This document shows positions 10,408-19,708 of a DNA stretch of 64,000 bases, one piece after another. The DNA is taken from contig JACAAK010000008.1 of assembly GCA_025093985.1 (NCBI GenBank), positions 1,488,001-1,552,000 of the forward strand, in the 5' to 3' direction. The stretch's first letter is position 1; every line of letters begins with the position of its first letter. The notes below the pieces were generated by a model. It was not told the origin of the DNA, ran no database searches, and worked only from the letters and a program-made list of their open reading frames with translations. This DNA comes from Calvatia gigantea. Its lineage: Eukaryota; Basidiomycota; Agaricomycetes; Agaricales; Lycoperdaceae. Made by a program: the position numbers and the translations under genes.

Positions 10408-13400
10408 ATGTCTAAACCGGCCCCTGCTCCGCAGGGCTTTGTTCAAACCCCTAGCGGGCAGCTTCCCGTCCTTACAGGGACGGGTAACTACACTATCTGG
10501 TCGCTTCGCCTTCGGTCTGCACTTATGTGCATTTCCTTAAACGATTGCTCCTGGACCGGATGGGACTTCTCTGGAGCCATGGACGAGCCAGTCCAATACG
10601 AGCAGGCTTACGGGCCTGAGCACCCTGCTACCCCGGCGACTAGCACTTCGCCGGCACGTCCCGCACGACCAGGAACTCCAATTCCTGCGACTGCTGAGGA
10701 GCGCCGCAGTGTTGGTATGGCCAACAATCTCCGGATGCGAGCCCTTGGGTTGATTGAGGCAACTCTCCCCAACAGTATGCTCAAGCATTCCACCCGGGAT
10801 GCACGCGCTCTCTGGTCTCAGTTGCAGGGCCAATACGGCCTTCCTGGACCAGCTCAGGTTTACAACGAGTTCATTCGCGCAATAACGTTTGAGCTCCCTC
10901 TCGGTGGTGATCCTTCGCTCAAGATGAGCGAACTCCAGCAGATTTTCGGGCAGCTTGACGCCATGGATAGTGGCATCGCCCCGGAAATCGAGACGATGAT
11001 CCTCCTCCACTCCCTCCACCCGTCTTTGAGCCACGTAGCTCAGACGCTCCTTACCTCGAACACGTCGCTCCACGAGTTGACGTGGGATAAAGCCAGAAGC
11101 GGCATTATCGCCGCTTATGCCTCCAACCAGACCGCCCACGCGCAACGAGCGCGCTTCACTCCACGACAAGGAGGTGGGCAGCAGCAGCAGCAGCAGCGAC
11201 AGCAGCAAGGCGGGCAGCGACCGCAAGGTCAGCAGCAGCCTTCGGGGTCTAAAAAGCCCCAGCAGCCCCAGCAGCAGCAGCAGCAGCAGCAGAAGCCACC
11301 TGGAGGAGAAGGCGACGGCGAGAAGAAACGCCGATGGCGCCCCCGAGGAAAAGGAAAAGGAAAGGGAAAGGAGGGAGGTGCGCAAGGCAATGCCGCCACC
11401 TCTTCCGGCTATATTCAGGACGTGGACTTCGTGTCGCAGGCACAAACTGTGCCGCCACCATCCACTCGTTCCCTTGTGGAAGCAACGCGTCGAGCCAAAG
11501 AAACTCCAGTTGCTTCTAAATCTGCTGCCACTGGCAGCAATGCCACTCCGCTCGCGTCGCGCATTACTGCGCCCGAGCCCGAAGCTCGTCGCAAACCTTC
11601 GGTAAAAGCCAAGGTGACCGCCTTGAAGAATTGGGACAAACGTCTCGATTCAATTTCATCGACGGGCGAGAGTTCGGAGGAGATGTGGAAGCGGTTTGAC
11701 GAGATGGATGTGGATCAAAATCCATCCACCGTCACGAGGGAGGAAGACGAGATCGTATGGCCTGCGCCGGTGTATAACAAACCGGCGATTATCAAGAAGC
11801 CCAAGCCGCTCAAGAAGAAGCAGGCACCGAAGGAAATCGAGTCTGTCCTCGAGTCGGTCTTAGATGACAACGACTCGGACACTGACTACGGTTCCGACGG
11901 AGGGTGTGGGTCAGTACCTTCAACTGACTACTATTCTTGTTCTGATGCAGAGTCTGATGTGCAGCCCCATCAACGGATGGGACGGAACGATACAGACGCA
12001 GGGACTGTCCGCCTCGGAGCAGGACGCCCTGGAGATTCCGAAGTTGAGTTGGGACGACCAGGTGGCCGCCGAAGAGAGCGGGGCACCTATGCAGATGTAG
12101 CTCGTCGTCCACCTCCTGTAGGGACTCGTCGTAGACACCACTGTACAGACTTTATAAACTGCAATGTATGCTGGAAACGCGCCCAAGGCGTTTCCCCTTC
12201 TGCTTATTCCGCTGGAATTTCTAAGCTGGAAAGTAAGATAAACGCTACATATACCGTGAATAATCACGAGTATTCAGACAAGTTAAGGTCAGATCTCCAC
12301 GAAGAGCACGAGGATCTTAATCAGATCATCACATATCACATCTGTGATTTGTCTCAGTGTCAAAAGTGTCGAGAAGAAGGGAATAAACATTCTGTGAATA
12401 ACGCAGACTGGCTCCTCGATTCTGGAGCATCGTACCATGTCACCGGTTATCTCTCTGATTTCGCAGAGGTTAAGATGGGCCATTTCGGGCTTATACAAGC
12501 CGCTGGCAACCGGATCTATGAAATGACAGGACGAGGGTCTGTGATTTTCCAGCATGACGTGACAGACAAGGGAAAGTCCAGGAGCGCTACTTCATGTATT
12601 GCGCCGGTCTTTTACATCAAAGAAATCACAGAACGGTTAATGTCCTCAGGCCAGATTCTTAGGAACGGCTATGTTTTAGAGGCAACCGTTAAAGGGACCA
12701 CCATCCGTGAAAAATCAGGAAGTGCAGTATTATCCGCCTGGCCTCATCGTTTGTTTAAAAACAACGTACATACGGTGCACACGTATGTCTTGCAAAATAG
12801 CAAGGAGAAACCAGTTGCGTTGACTTTACGCCAACTTGATTATATCGATTGGCATCGTCGAATGGGACATCCTTCGGATCGCGCGCTCTCCGAGCTTCCA
12901 AAGCATGTTGAGGGCATCGCGTCAATTCCCGCACCTTCTACTCGGAAAGGCATTTGCGACGGCTGTGCCAAGGGGAAAATGCATAATAACCCCTTCCCGA
13001 TTAACTCCAAGCGAGCCACCGCAGTCTTTGAGCTATGTCACTCAGACTTGCTGGAACTGCCTGTCATGAGCTACCATAAATACAAATGGGCCATGACGTT
13101 TCTCGATGACTTTTCTTCTCACGCACACATAGTCCTCCTTCGAAAGAAGTCTGAGGCTTCTGAAAAACTGATACAGTTGATCAGTGCGTTGGAAAACCTC
13201 TCCGGAATGCGAGTCAAACGACTTCGCACCGATAATGGAGGAGAATATGTCAATGAAAAATTATTGGCAGGACTCGCGGCGCGTGGAATTACCCACGAGA
13301 CCACTGCTCCCTATGCGCATCAGCAGAATGGGAGAGCAGAGCGACTGAACCGCACCCTACACGAGAAAGCCCAAGCTATAAGGCTACAGGCATGTCTACC

Positions 13401-16179
13401 TGACTCGTGGTGGGAATTTGCGTTGAACACAGCTGTGCATTTATATAATCGCACACCAGTCCAGCGTCTGCAGTGGAAGACACCCTTTGAGTGTTATTCG
13501 AAGGAAAAACCAAACTTGTCCCATCTCCGTGTGTTTGGATGCGGCGCGTATGTTTATCTACCCGATGAGATCCGCCCAAACAAATTGTCCGCAAAATCCG
13601 AGATGATGATCTTTCTTGGATACAAAGGCAGTAAAAACTACGTCTTTATGCGGCACACGGCAGGCAACGTGATTTTTATATCACCAAACGCCTTGTTCGA
13701 CGAGGGATATTTCCCTAAATGCCCCGATTCAGTGCCGGATAGCAGTAACCGGCCCAATCACGGAAGAGAGAGAAATCTGCCTAGACCAGGATTAGGGAAT
13801 GAACCACCTATTCCGCCATCTTCGGATGACGCAGGAATTGTTCCACCTCCACCTGATCATCCAGTACATTTACCTCCGTTTTCTCCACCATTCAAACCGA
13901 AAAATTCTCCGCCTTCACCTCCTTTACCCCGGCGTGATTCTACTCCGCCGGACAGCTTTGATTCACGACGGCCATCACCCGGCAATACGCCACCTTGGGT
14001 TCCCCCATCTGAGTCGCCACCTTCGCGTGGAACGACCGTTGAGGAAGAGCCTGATGTACGTGATAATTGGCATGTGGACAGAGATGTATGGGATACCGAG
14101 AACGAGGAATTCCCAATCCCTGTTCCCAAACGTCGAGCTGTTGGTTCTGATCAGATAGAGCCGCGTCGTTCTGAACGACAAGGCAGGCCTCCTGTCAGAC
14201 CAGGTAACACGTACGGAGACAATAGGCGTCCAATTTCTATTGAAAGAGAAATAGATCGGACTCACCGACAAGAGCAGCAGAGGCAAAGGCAGCGCGTATG
14301 CGCCAATGCCCCTCCAGACGAAATTATTCGAGAGCGAAGAGCAAGGACTAACCATCCTGAATATGTGAGGCAAAGAGTTCGTGCTGAGCGGTATCCGCCA
14401 CAACCCTTTGACTTGCCTCCATTTCGGCTCCCTCCACGTCCGGAACTGCCACCAATGCCTGAAAACAATGATCCGACATCTCATGATGTTAACGACATGG
14501 ACATTGAAAGGCTTGTCGCTGAGGGAGGAGTAAAGTTGATCGATTTCTTGATACAGACGGTACATAATACCGCACACGGAGAGCCTGAAACTTTCCGTGA
14601 CATGCTTAAGCTTCCTGAGCCCATTAAGGCAAAATGGATGGCTGCGTGTATCGAGGAACTCGAAGCGTTGAAAAAACGCGGAGTATATGAACTGGTAGAT
14701 CTTCCGAAAGGAAGGAGGACGGTGAAAAACCGTTGGGTATTTCTCGAAAAGTCTGATGGCCGCCTGCGAGCTCGCTTAGTTGCGAAGGGTTTCTCGCAGA
14801 TTGAAGGCATTGACTATAACGAGCTTTTCTCACCAGTTGTCCGCTACGAGTCTGCGCGCGTAAGCTTCGCACTCGCTGCAATCCACGATTGGGACATGCA
14901 TAGCGTCGACGTAAAAACTGCCTATTTATATGGCAAACTGGATGAGGAAATATACATGGAACAGCCCGAAGGGTTTCGACTTCCCGGGCAGGAAGGAAAA
15001 GTATGGAGACTCAGACGAGCGATTTACGGCCTTAAACAAGCCGGTCGCCAGTGGTGGAAAGAATTGCACCAATCTATGATTGAGCTGGGATTTACCCGCT
15101 GCAAATCTGACTACGCTGTGTACTTTCACAGACATCCAAAGACGAAAGAGCTTGTAGTAGCCATTGTCTACGTTGATGACGTGAATTTCTTGGGAAAGAA
15201 AGACTCCCCCCTCCTCAAAGAGTTGAAGGGAAAGTTCACAAAAAAGTGGGAATGCAGAGACCACGGTCCCTGTGAAGAATTTCTTGGGATGAAAATCTCG
15301 AGGAATCGCTCCAAGCGTCAAATCTTCATCCAACAGGTGAAATACCTGGATAAGATCTTGCAGCGCTTCCAGGTTCCGCAGTCTGCCGCGGCTAAAACAC
15401 CATTACCAGCTGGCTTCCAATTCGTAACGAACAAGGAAACTGCATCGCACCCCTTCCGTCAAAAGTACCAACAATTGGTTGGATCTTTAATGTACTTGAT
15501 GATCGGCACTAGGCCCGACATAGCCTTTGCTGTAGTTAAGCTGGCACAACATGCCGCTAACCCCGCTCCTGAGCACTATCGCGCTGGAATTCATGTACTA
15601 AAGTACTTGTCTATGACAAGGAACTATGCATTGAAATATGAAGGCGATACTGGGAAATCCGCGGTGACGCTGGAATGTCTCAGTGACTCGGACTGGGCTC
15701 AAGATACAGAAACCCGCCGATCTGTTTCGGGAAACGTTTGTTTAATCGCGTCTGGTGCTGTAACCTGGACTTCGCGACGACAAAAGACGGTTTCACTATC
15801 GTCCACCGAGGCGGAATACAAAGAACTGTCTGACGCTTCACGACAAGTGAAATGGCTGTCACAGCTTCTGGAGGAGCTCAATATTGAGCACCCAACTCCT
15901 ATTCTCTACGGCGACAACGATGGGTCCAAATTCTGGACTGAAAATCCCATTGTTGAAAAACGGTCGAAGCACGTGGATATTCATTACCACTATGTGCGAG
16001 AATTAGTTGAGGAAGGAATAATTGTTATTGGTGATGTGTCTTCACAAGACAATCCCGCCGATATCTTCACAAAGAATCTTGGCGTAACCAAAATCAATCT
16101 CTTCCGCCCTGAGTTAGGACTGATTTTCGGTTCCGATATCGAAGCATGGGATAAAACCGCTCGATCGTTGAAACGTTAA
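10408..16179 (+). CDS. Copia gag-pol polyprotein
   Basis: A single 1923 aa ORF encodes gag and pol without a frameshift. I take the ATG at 10408 (MSKPAPAPQ); the frame is open further upstream only through a GTG at 10387. Gag is followed by a glutamine-rich tract (about 11174-11293) and a basic run (KKRRWRPRGKGKGKGKE). Protease: DSGA at residues 671-674. Integrase: zinc-binding H816/H821 and C850/C853, catalytic D880, D942 and E978. A proline-rich linker follows. Reverse transcriptase has YVDD at 1588-1591; RNase H has DSDW from 1760 and the SLSSTEAEY block. The protein would make the virus-like particle, cleave itself, copy the RNA and integrate the cDNA. I see no CX2CX4HX4C knuckle in gag. 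Since gag and pol share one frame, their ratio must be set by splicing, proteolysis or turnover. Confidence 0.97.
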   Translation: MSKPAPAPQGFVQTPSGQLPVLTGTGNYTIWSLRLRSALMCISLNDCSWTGWDFSGAMDEPVQYEQAYGPEHPATPATSTSPARPARPGTPIPATAEERRSVGMANNLRMRALGLIEATLPNSMLKHSTRDARALWSQLQGQYGLPGPAQVYNEFIRAITFELPLGGDPSLKMSELQQIFGQLDAMDSGIAPEIETMILLHSLHPSLSHVAQTLLTSNTSLHELTWDKARSGIIAAYASNQTAHAQRARFTPRQGGGQQQQQQRQQQGGQRPQGQQQPSGSKKPQQPQQQQQQQQKPPGGEGDGEKKRRWRPRGKGKGKGKEGGAQGNAATSSGYIQDVDFVSQAQTVPPPSTRSLVEATRRAKETPVASKSAATGSNATPLASRITAPEPEARRKPSVKAKVTALKNWDKRLDSISSTGESSEEMWKRFDEMDVDQNPSTVTREEDEIVWPAPVYNKPAIIKKPKPLKKKQAPKEIESVLESVLDDNDSDTDYGSDGGCGSVPSTDYYSCSDAESDVQPHQRMGRNDTDAGTVRLGAGRPGDSEVELGRPGGRRRERGTYADVARRPPPVGTRRRHHCTDFINCNVCWKRAQGVSPSAYSAGISKLESKINATYTVNNHEYSDKLRSDLHEEHEDLNQIITYHICDLSQCQKCREEGNKHSVNNADWLLDSGASYHVTGYLSDFAEVKMGHFGLIQAAGNRIYEMTGRGSVIFQHDVTDKGKSRSATSCIAPVFYIKEITERLMSSGQILRNGYVLEATVKGTTIREKSGSAVLSAWPHRLFKNNVHTVHTYVLQNSKEKPVALTLRQLDYIDWHRRMGHPSDRALSELPKHVEGIASIPAPSTRKGICDGCAKGKMHNNPFPINSKRATAVFELCHSDLLELPVMSYHKYKWAMTFLDDFSSHAHIVLLRKKSEASEKLIQLISALENLSGMRVKRLRTDNGGEYVNEKLLAGLAARGITHETTAPYAHQQNGRAERLNRTLHEKAQAIRLQACLPDSWWEFALNTAVHLYNRTPVQRLQWKTPFECYSKEKPNLSHLRVFGCGAYVYLPDEIRPNKLSAKSEMMIFLGYKGSKNYVFMRHTAGNVIFISPNALFDEGYFPKCPDSVPDSSNRPNHGRERNLPRPGLGNEPPIPPSSDDAGIVPPPPDHPVHLPPFSPPFKPKNSPPSPPLPRRDSTPPDSFDSRRPSPGNTPPWVPPSESPPSRGTTVEEEPDVRDNWHVDRDVWDTENEEFPIPVPKRRAVGSDQIEPRRSERQGRPPVRPGNTYGDNRRPISIEREIDRTHRQEQQRQRQRVCANAPPDEIIRERRARTNHPEYVRQRVRAERYPPQPFDLPPFRLPPRPELPPMPENNDPTSHDVNDMDIERLVAEGGVKLIDFLIQTVHNTAHGEPETFRDMLKLPEPIKAKWMAACIEELEALKKRGVYELVDLPKGRRTVKNRWVFLEKSDGRLRARLVAKGFSQIEGIDYNELFSPVVRYESARVSFALAAIHDWDMHSVDVKTAYLYGKLDEEIYMEQPEGFRLPGQEGKVWRLRRAIYGLKQAGRQWWKELHQSMIELGFTRCKSDYAVYFHRHPKTKELVVAIVYVDDVNFLGKKDSPLLKELKGKFTKKWECRDHGPCEEFLGMKISRNRSKRQIFIQQVKYLDKILQRFQVPQSAAAKTPLPAGFQFVTNKETASHPFRQKYQQLVGSLMYLMIGTRPDIAFAVVKLAQHAANPAPEHYRAGIHVLKYLSMTRNYALKYEGDTGKSAVTLECLSDSDWAQDTETRRSVSGNVCLIASGAVTWTSRRQKTVSLSSTEAEYKELSDASRQVKWLSQLLEELNIEHPTPILYGDNDGSKFWTENPIVEKRSKHVDIHYHYVRELVEEGIIVIGDVSSQDNPADIFTKNLGVTKINLFRPELGLIFGSDIEAWDKTARSLKR

Positions 16180-16193
16180 TCTCCCTCCTTCAA

Positions 16194-16204
16194 GTGAGGA
16201 GGAG
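16194..16204 (+). other. Polypurine tract
   Basis: The sequence GTGAGGAGGAG ends directly against the 3' LTR, the position where plus-strand DNA synthesis is primed in LTR elements. It begins 14 bases after the gag-pol stop codon (16177-16179). Confidence 0.75.
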
Positions 16205-16613
16205 TGTTGAATCTCGATCCGTACCACTACGTTGGTTCAGTCTATTTATAGCTGAAACGGGTTCTTGAGTACTTCACTCTTGAAGAGAGATAACGAACAA
16301 TGTACTAGACCGCACTCTAGGTTGCTGGTCATGGTCTATTAAATAGAACAATGTACGCAGTATGCTCTGTATATGCTACTGGCAGATAAGACCTCACCTG
16401 TGTTAGGTAGAACGGCGCACAGACCAGAGACATTAGATATATAAGACCTATGTAGTATGCGTATATTCTTTAGACAATACAGTCTATCTCTTGCCCATCA
16501 TTCCTCTACGATATCCTCTAGCTACAGTCTATAACGCACATCTCAACAAACCCAGTGAGTACGACTCTCCTCCGCCACTAGCGTAGAGCTACCGTGGTGT
16601 ACTCGTCTTAACA
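16205..16613 (+). repeat. 3' LTR of copia element
   Basis: A 409 bp copy of 9802-10210 with one visible substitution (G at 16574). The right edge is fixed by the CCTTA target duplication at 16614-16618. Its TATA-like run lies near 16438. Confidence 0.97.
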
Positions 16614-17542
16614 CCTTACACAGCTGGTAACGTCTGCATCAGGAGAGATATTGTTACCCGATATAACTTGAATGCAGTGAATTTAGATATATCTGATAAC
16701 TTCGGGAATCAGTCATTGATCACATTCGCAGCAAAGAGCGGTAACGAGGAGCGCCACTAAAGTACACGCTACGCTACATTGCACCCATACACGGAACGTG
16801 AAAATCACGGCCCAACTCTGCGTATTCAGGAAACACGACTGTCAACAGGTGGACAAACGACGACTTCATATGGTCCTCCAACCTCCCACAATCTTTCATT
16901 TGTCGTCAAAGACCAATGCGTTACCTCCACGCGGAGGCATTGGAGCGGTGGGTCATCAAACTTCCTCCGCGCTCGATGTTTTCTAGGTGGGTCAATGGGC
17001 AACTATTTTCAAGTTGGATAAGTTTCAGCTGCTATCCACATCGGGAACTGCCTGCAGACTAATTACACAGGCCAGAGTCGTTGGATTATAATCTTGAGTT
17101 ATAGCCATGATGGTCTCCTCGTCACCGTTCACAATAATTGTAACGATGCCTCATTGACCAAGTGTTTATTCCATGGGGTAAGTCGTCTTCGATGCCCACA
17201 TGTTTACCGACGCCAATCTGGCTGATCGTGTTGTTAGCTGGCCCCAAGCGGTTCATGACACAGGAATTGTTCGGTTTCACTCTCAACTCCTTGCCTTTCC
17301 TACGTGACAGGATCTTATTCACAGACAACATACGCGGTTTCGTGAAGTGATGCAAAACTGTTGCCTGTACCAATCTGATCCGGACCCACTGGAAAAAATG
17401 GAAATCGGAATCGCAAAGGTACTCAAATCGTTGAAGGCAGTAGTAGATATGGTCAAGGAAGTTACTTGGACGACTTACCGTATATATACACCACAGTCCA
17501 AACAGGACTCAGTAGGTCCCCATCTCAGGCCTTCTGGCAAGT
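16614..17542. promoter_or_regulatory. Upstream region of first GMC oxidoreductase gene
   Basis: About 930 bp between the 3' LTR and the GMC start. A TATA box (TATATATA, 17481-17488) lies about 55 bp before the ATG at 17543, a normal promoter distance. Short ORFs here show no recognisable protein. Confidence 0.5.
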
Positions 17543-19708
17543 ATGCAGTTGACAAAGTCCTTTCTTTGCCTCATCCCCCTCCTTCCCTTGAAAGCATTGG
17601 CAGCGATCTATAATGATCCCAGCCAACTTCCCTCCTCCAAATTCTACGACTTCATTGTAATCGGGGGTGGGTTTTCTTTCTTCAGTCTTTCTCGGTCATT
17701 ACTAATGATAAACTAGCGGGAACTGCGGGCAATGTCATCGCGAACCGACTTTCCGAGAACCCCAACTTCAAAATACTCGTTATCGAGGCTGGTCGATAGT
17801 GAGCTCCACATGTTACTCTTGAGACCTGGAGCTAACCTCTCGCGTAAAGTCATGAGGGCTTCCAAGATGAACTGATTAAGATTCCGTTCCTTGCACCGAA
17901 GGCTGCTCCGGGAACGTCATTCGATTGGAATTATACAACTGTTCCACAAGCTGCCATCAACGGCCAGAATATTCCTTTCCCTCGTGGATATGTACTAGGT
18001 GGCAGTTCCTCTACTAGTAAGTGTGATCAATATCCCACAGCCTCATCCATTATTCAGTGAATTTCAGATTACCAGGTATACACCCGCTGCGCTAGGGACG
18101 ATTATGACGCTTTTGCCGAAGCAGCCGGTGATCCAGGTTGGGGATGGGATAAGATATTCCCTTACGCTCTCAAGGCGAGTTTTTGAGTTCAATCCACTCT
18201 TTCAGTCTTTTGAGTGACCTCTTATTGTAGAATGAAAAACACGTCCCTCCCAATGATGGCCATAACGAGACCGGCCAATATCTACCAGAAAGTCCATGGT
18301 TTCTCTGGGCCCCTTTTGACCTCCCTCCCCGGCTTCCTTACCGATATCGATGACCGTGTCCTCGCCGTCACGAAAGAGCTACCCGAGTTCCCTTACAACC
18401 CCGACTATAACAGCGGAAACCCCCTCGGCATCTCTTGGATGCACTCCACCGTCGGTGGCCCTCTTCGTAGTTCTTCTGCTACTGCTTTCCTCATGCCTGC
18501 TTTGAACTCTCGTACCAATATCGATCTCTTACACAACGCCCAAGTCACCAAACTCATTCAATCCGGCAGGGTTGGCACCTTGCCCGTCTTCCGTGGTGTT
18601 GAATTCGCTCGTAGTCCCAGAGCCCGTCGCTATACGGCAACCGCCAAAAAAGAGATTATCCTTTCGGCTGGTGCTTTCGGTACTCCACAAATCCTACTAC
18701 TCTCTGGTATTGGGCCTGCGAAGGAGATTCAGCAAGTCGGTATTATGCCGGTCGCCGATCTCCCTGAGGTTGGCAAAAACCTCGTTGACCACCCTCTCCT
18801 GCCAATGCAATGGGTATCCACCAGCCAGAACACTATGGATCCAATTCTCCGCGGAGGCGAAGCTTTTGATCAGGCCCTTGACGAGTACCGCAAGACCGGA
18901 CAGGGTCGCTTAGCCGCCAATGGGGTTTCCAACCATATGTCCTTTTTCCGCCTCCCCAAGGATTCTCCAATCCTGGCCAATTTTGGTGACCCATCTCCAG
19001 GCCCAGGCTCTCCTCACTATGAACTCGCTTTTGGTGTAAGTCGCTGCTAGAACGTCTTTGTAATTTGCGGAATAACTCACACGTCATCCAGAATGGTTTC
19101 TTCACCACCTCCCAGCCCATTCCCACCAATGGTTCTTACTTTTCCATAATTAATGTTGTTGTCTCTCCAACTTCCCGTATGTCCATTTTCGTCTATTTCC
19201 TCTACGGAGTCTAAATCTGTTGGCCGATTAGGCGGAACCATTTCTCTTGCTTCGAAAGACCCTTTCGTCCACCCCATCATTGATCCCAAACTCCTTGACA
19301 CCGATTTCGACAAGCGGACTATGATTCACTCTGTTCGTGCCGCACAGCGCTTCACGGCGTCGAATGCCTTCAAGGACTATGTTACCGGCCCTTACGCTCC
19401 ACTCATTACTGACGAGGATATTATTGACTACATGTCCCAATGGGCAACCACCATTAAACATCCGTTCTCTACTGCTCGCCTTGACAAGAACCCAGACAAA
19501 GGGGTTGTCGATGGCCAACTTCTCCTCAAGAAAGTTCGTGGAGTCCGCATTGTCGACGGTTCCGTCTGGGTATGATTCTCTTCCACCAAACTACCGACTT
19601 AACTAATCACCAAACAAATAGCCGTTCATCCCTGCTGGCCACCCTCAAGCCCCCATTTATACCATGGCCGAGAGAGCTGCTGACATTATCAAGGCTGCCT
19701 GGAAATAA
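17543..19708 (+). CDS. Secreted GMC oxidoreductase, aryl-alcohol-oxidase-like, frameshifted
   Basis: FAD enzyme of the glucose-methanol-choline family; relatives in wood and litter fungi oxidise aryl alcohols or sugars outside the cell. Eight exons: 17543-17666, 17717-17798, 17850-18016, 18068-18174, 18231-19035, 19092-19176, 19232-19569, 19622-19708. A signal peptide (MQLTKSFLCLIPLLPLKALA) precedes the FAD fold FIVIGAGTAGNVIANRL, then LGGSSSTN, the GMC signature GTPQILLLSGIG, and the two active-site histidines in IKHPFST and PAGHPQAP. Intron 4 starts with GC (18175-18176), not GT. Oddity: after LPES near 18293 the conserved reading moves by one base to HGFSGPLLTSLPGF, and the first frame meets a stop. 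The exon total, 1795 nt, is one more than a multiple of three. Either the gene is inactive or the base is a sequencing error. Confidence 0.85.

Larger units (their letters stand above)
9802..16613 (+). mobile_element. Full-length Ty1/copia LTR retrotransposon
   Basis: A 6812 bp element is bounded by two 409 bp LTRs that both begin TGTTGA and end AACA, and flanked by a perfect 5 bp target duplication CCTTA (9797-9801 and 16614-16618). By eye the LTRs differ at one base only (A at 10171, G at 16574). Between them are a primer-binding site, one uninterrupted gag-pol ORF in the order protease-integrase-reverse transcriptase-RNase H (copia order), and a purine tract. All catalytic motifs are present, so the element looks autonomous and young. 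It lies in the same orientation as the GMC gene that starts 930 bp downstream. Confidence 0.97.

Noticed and set aside
10537..11445. 302-codon antisense ORF in the copia gag
   Set aside because: Its leucine runs are the mirror of the glutamine/arginine-rich gag coding strand; a compositional shadow.
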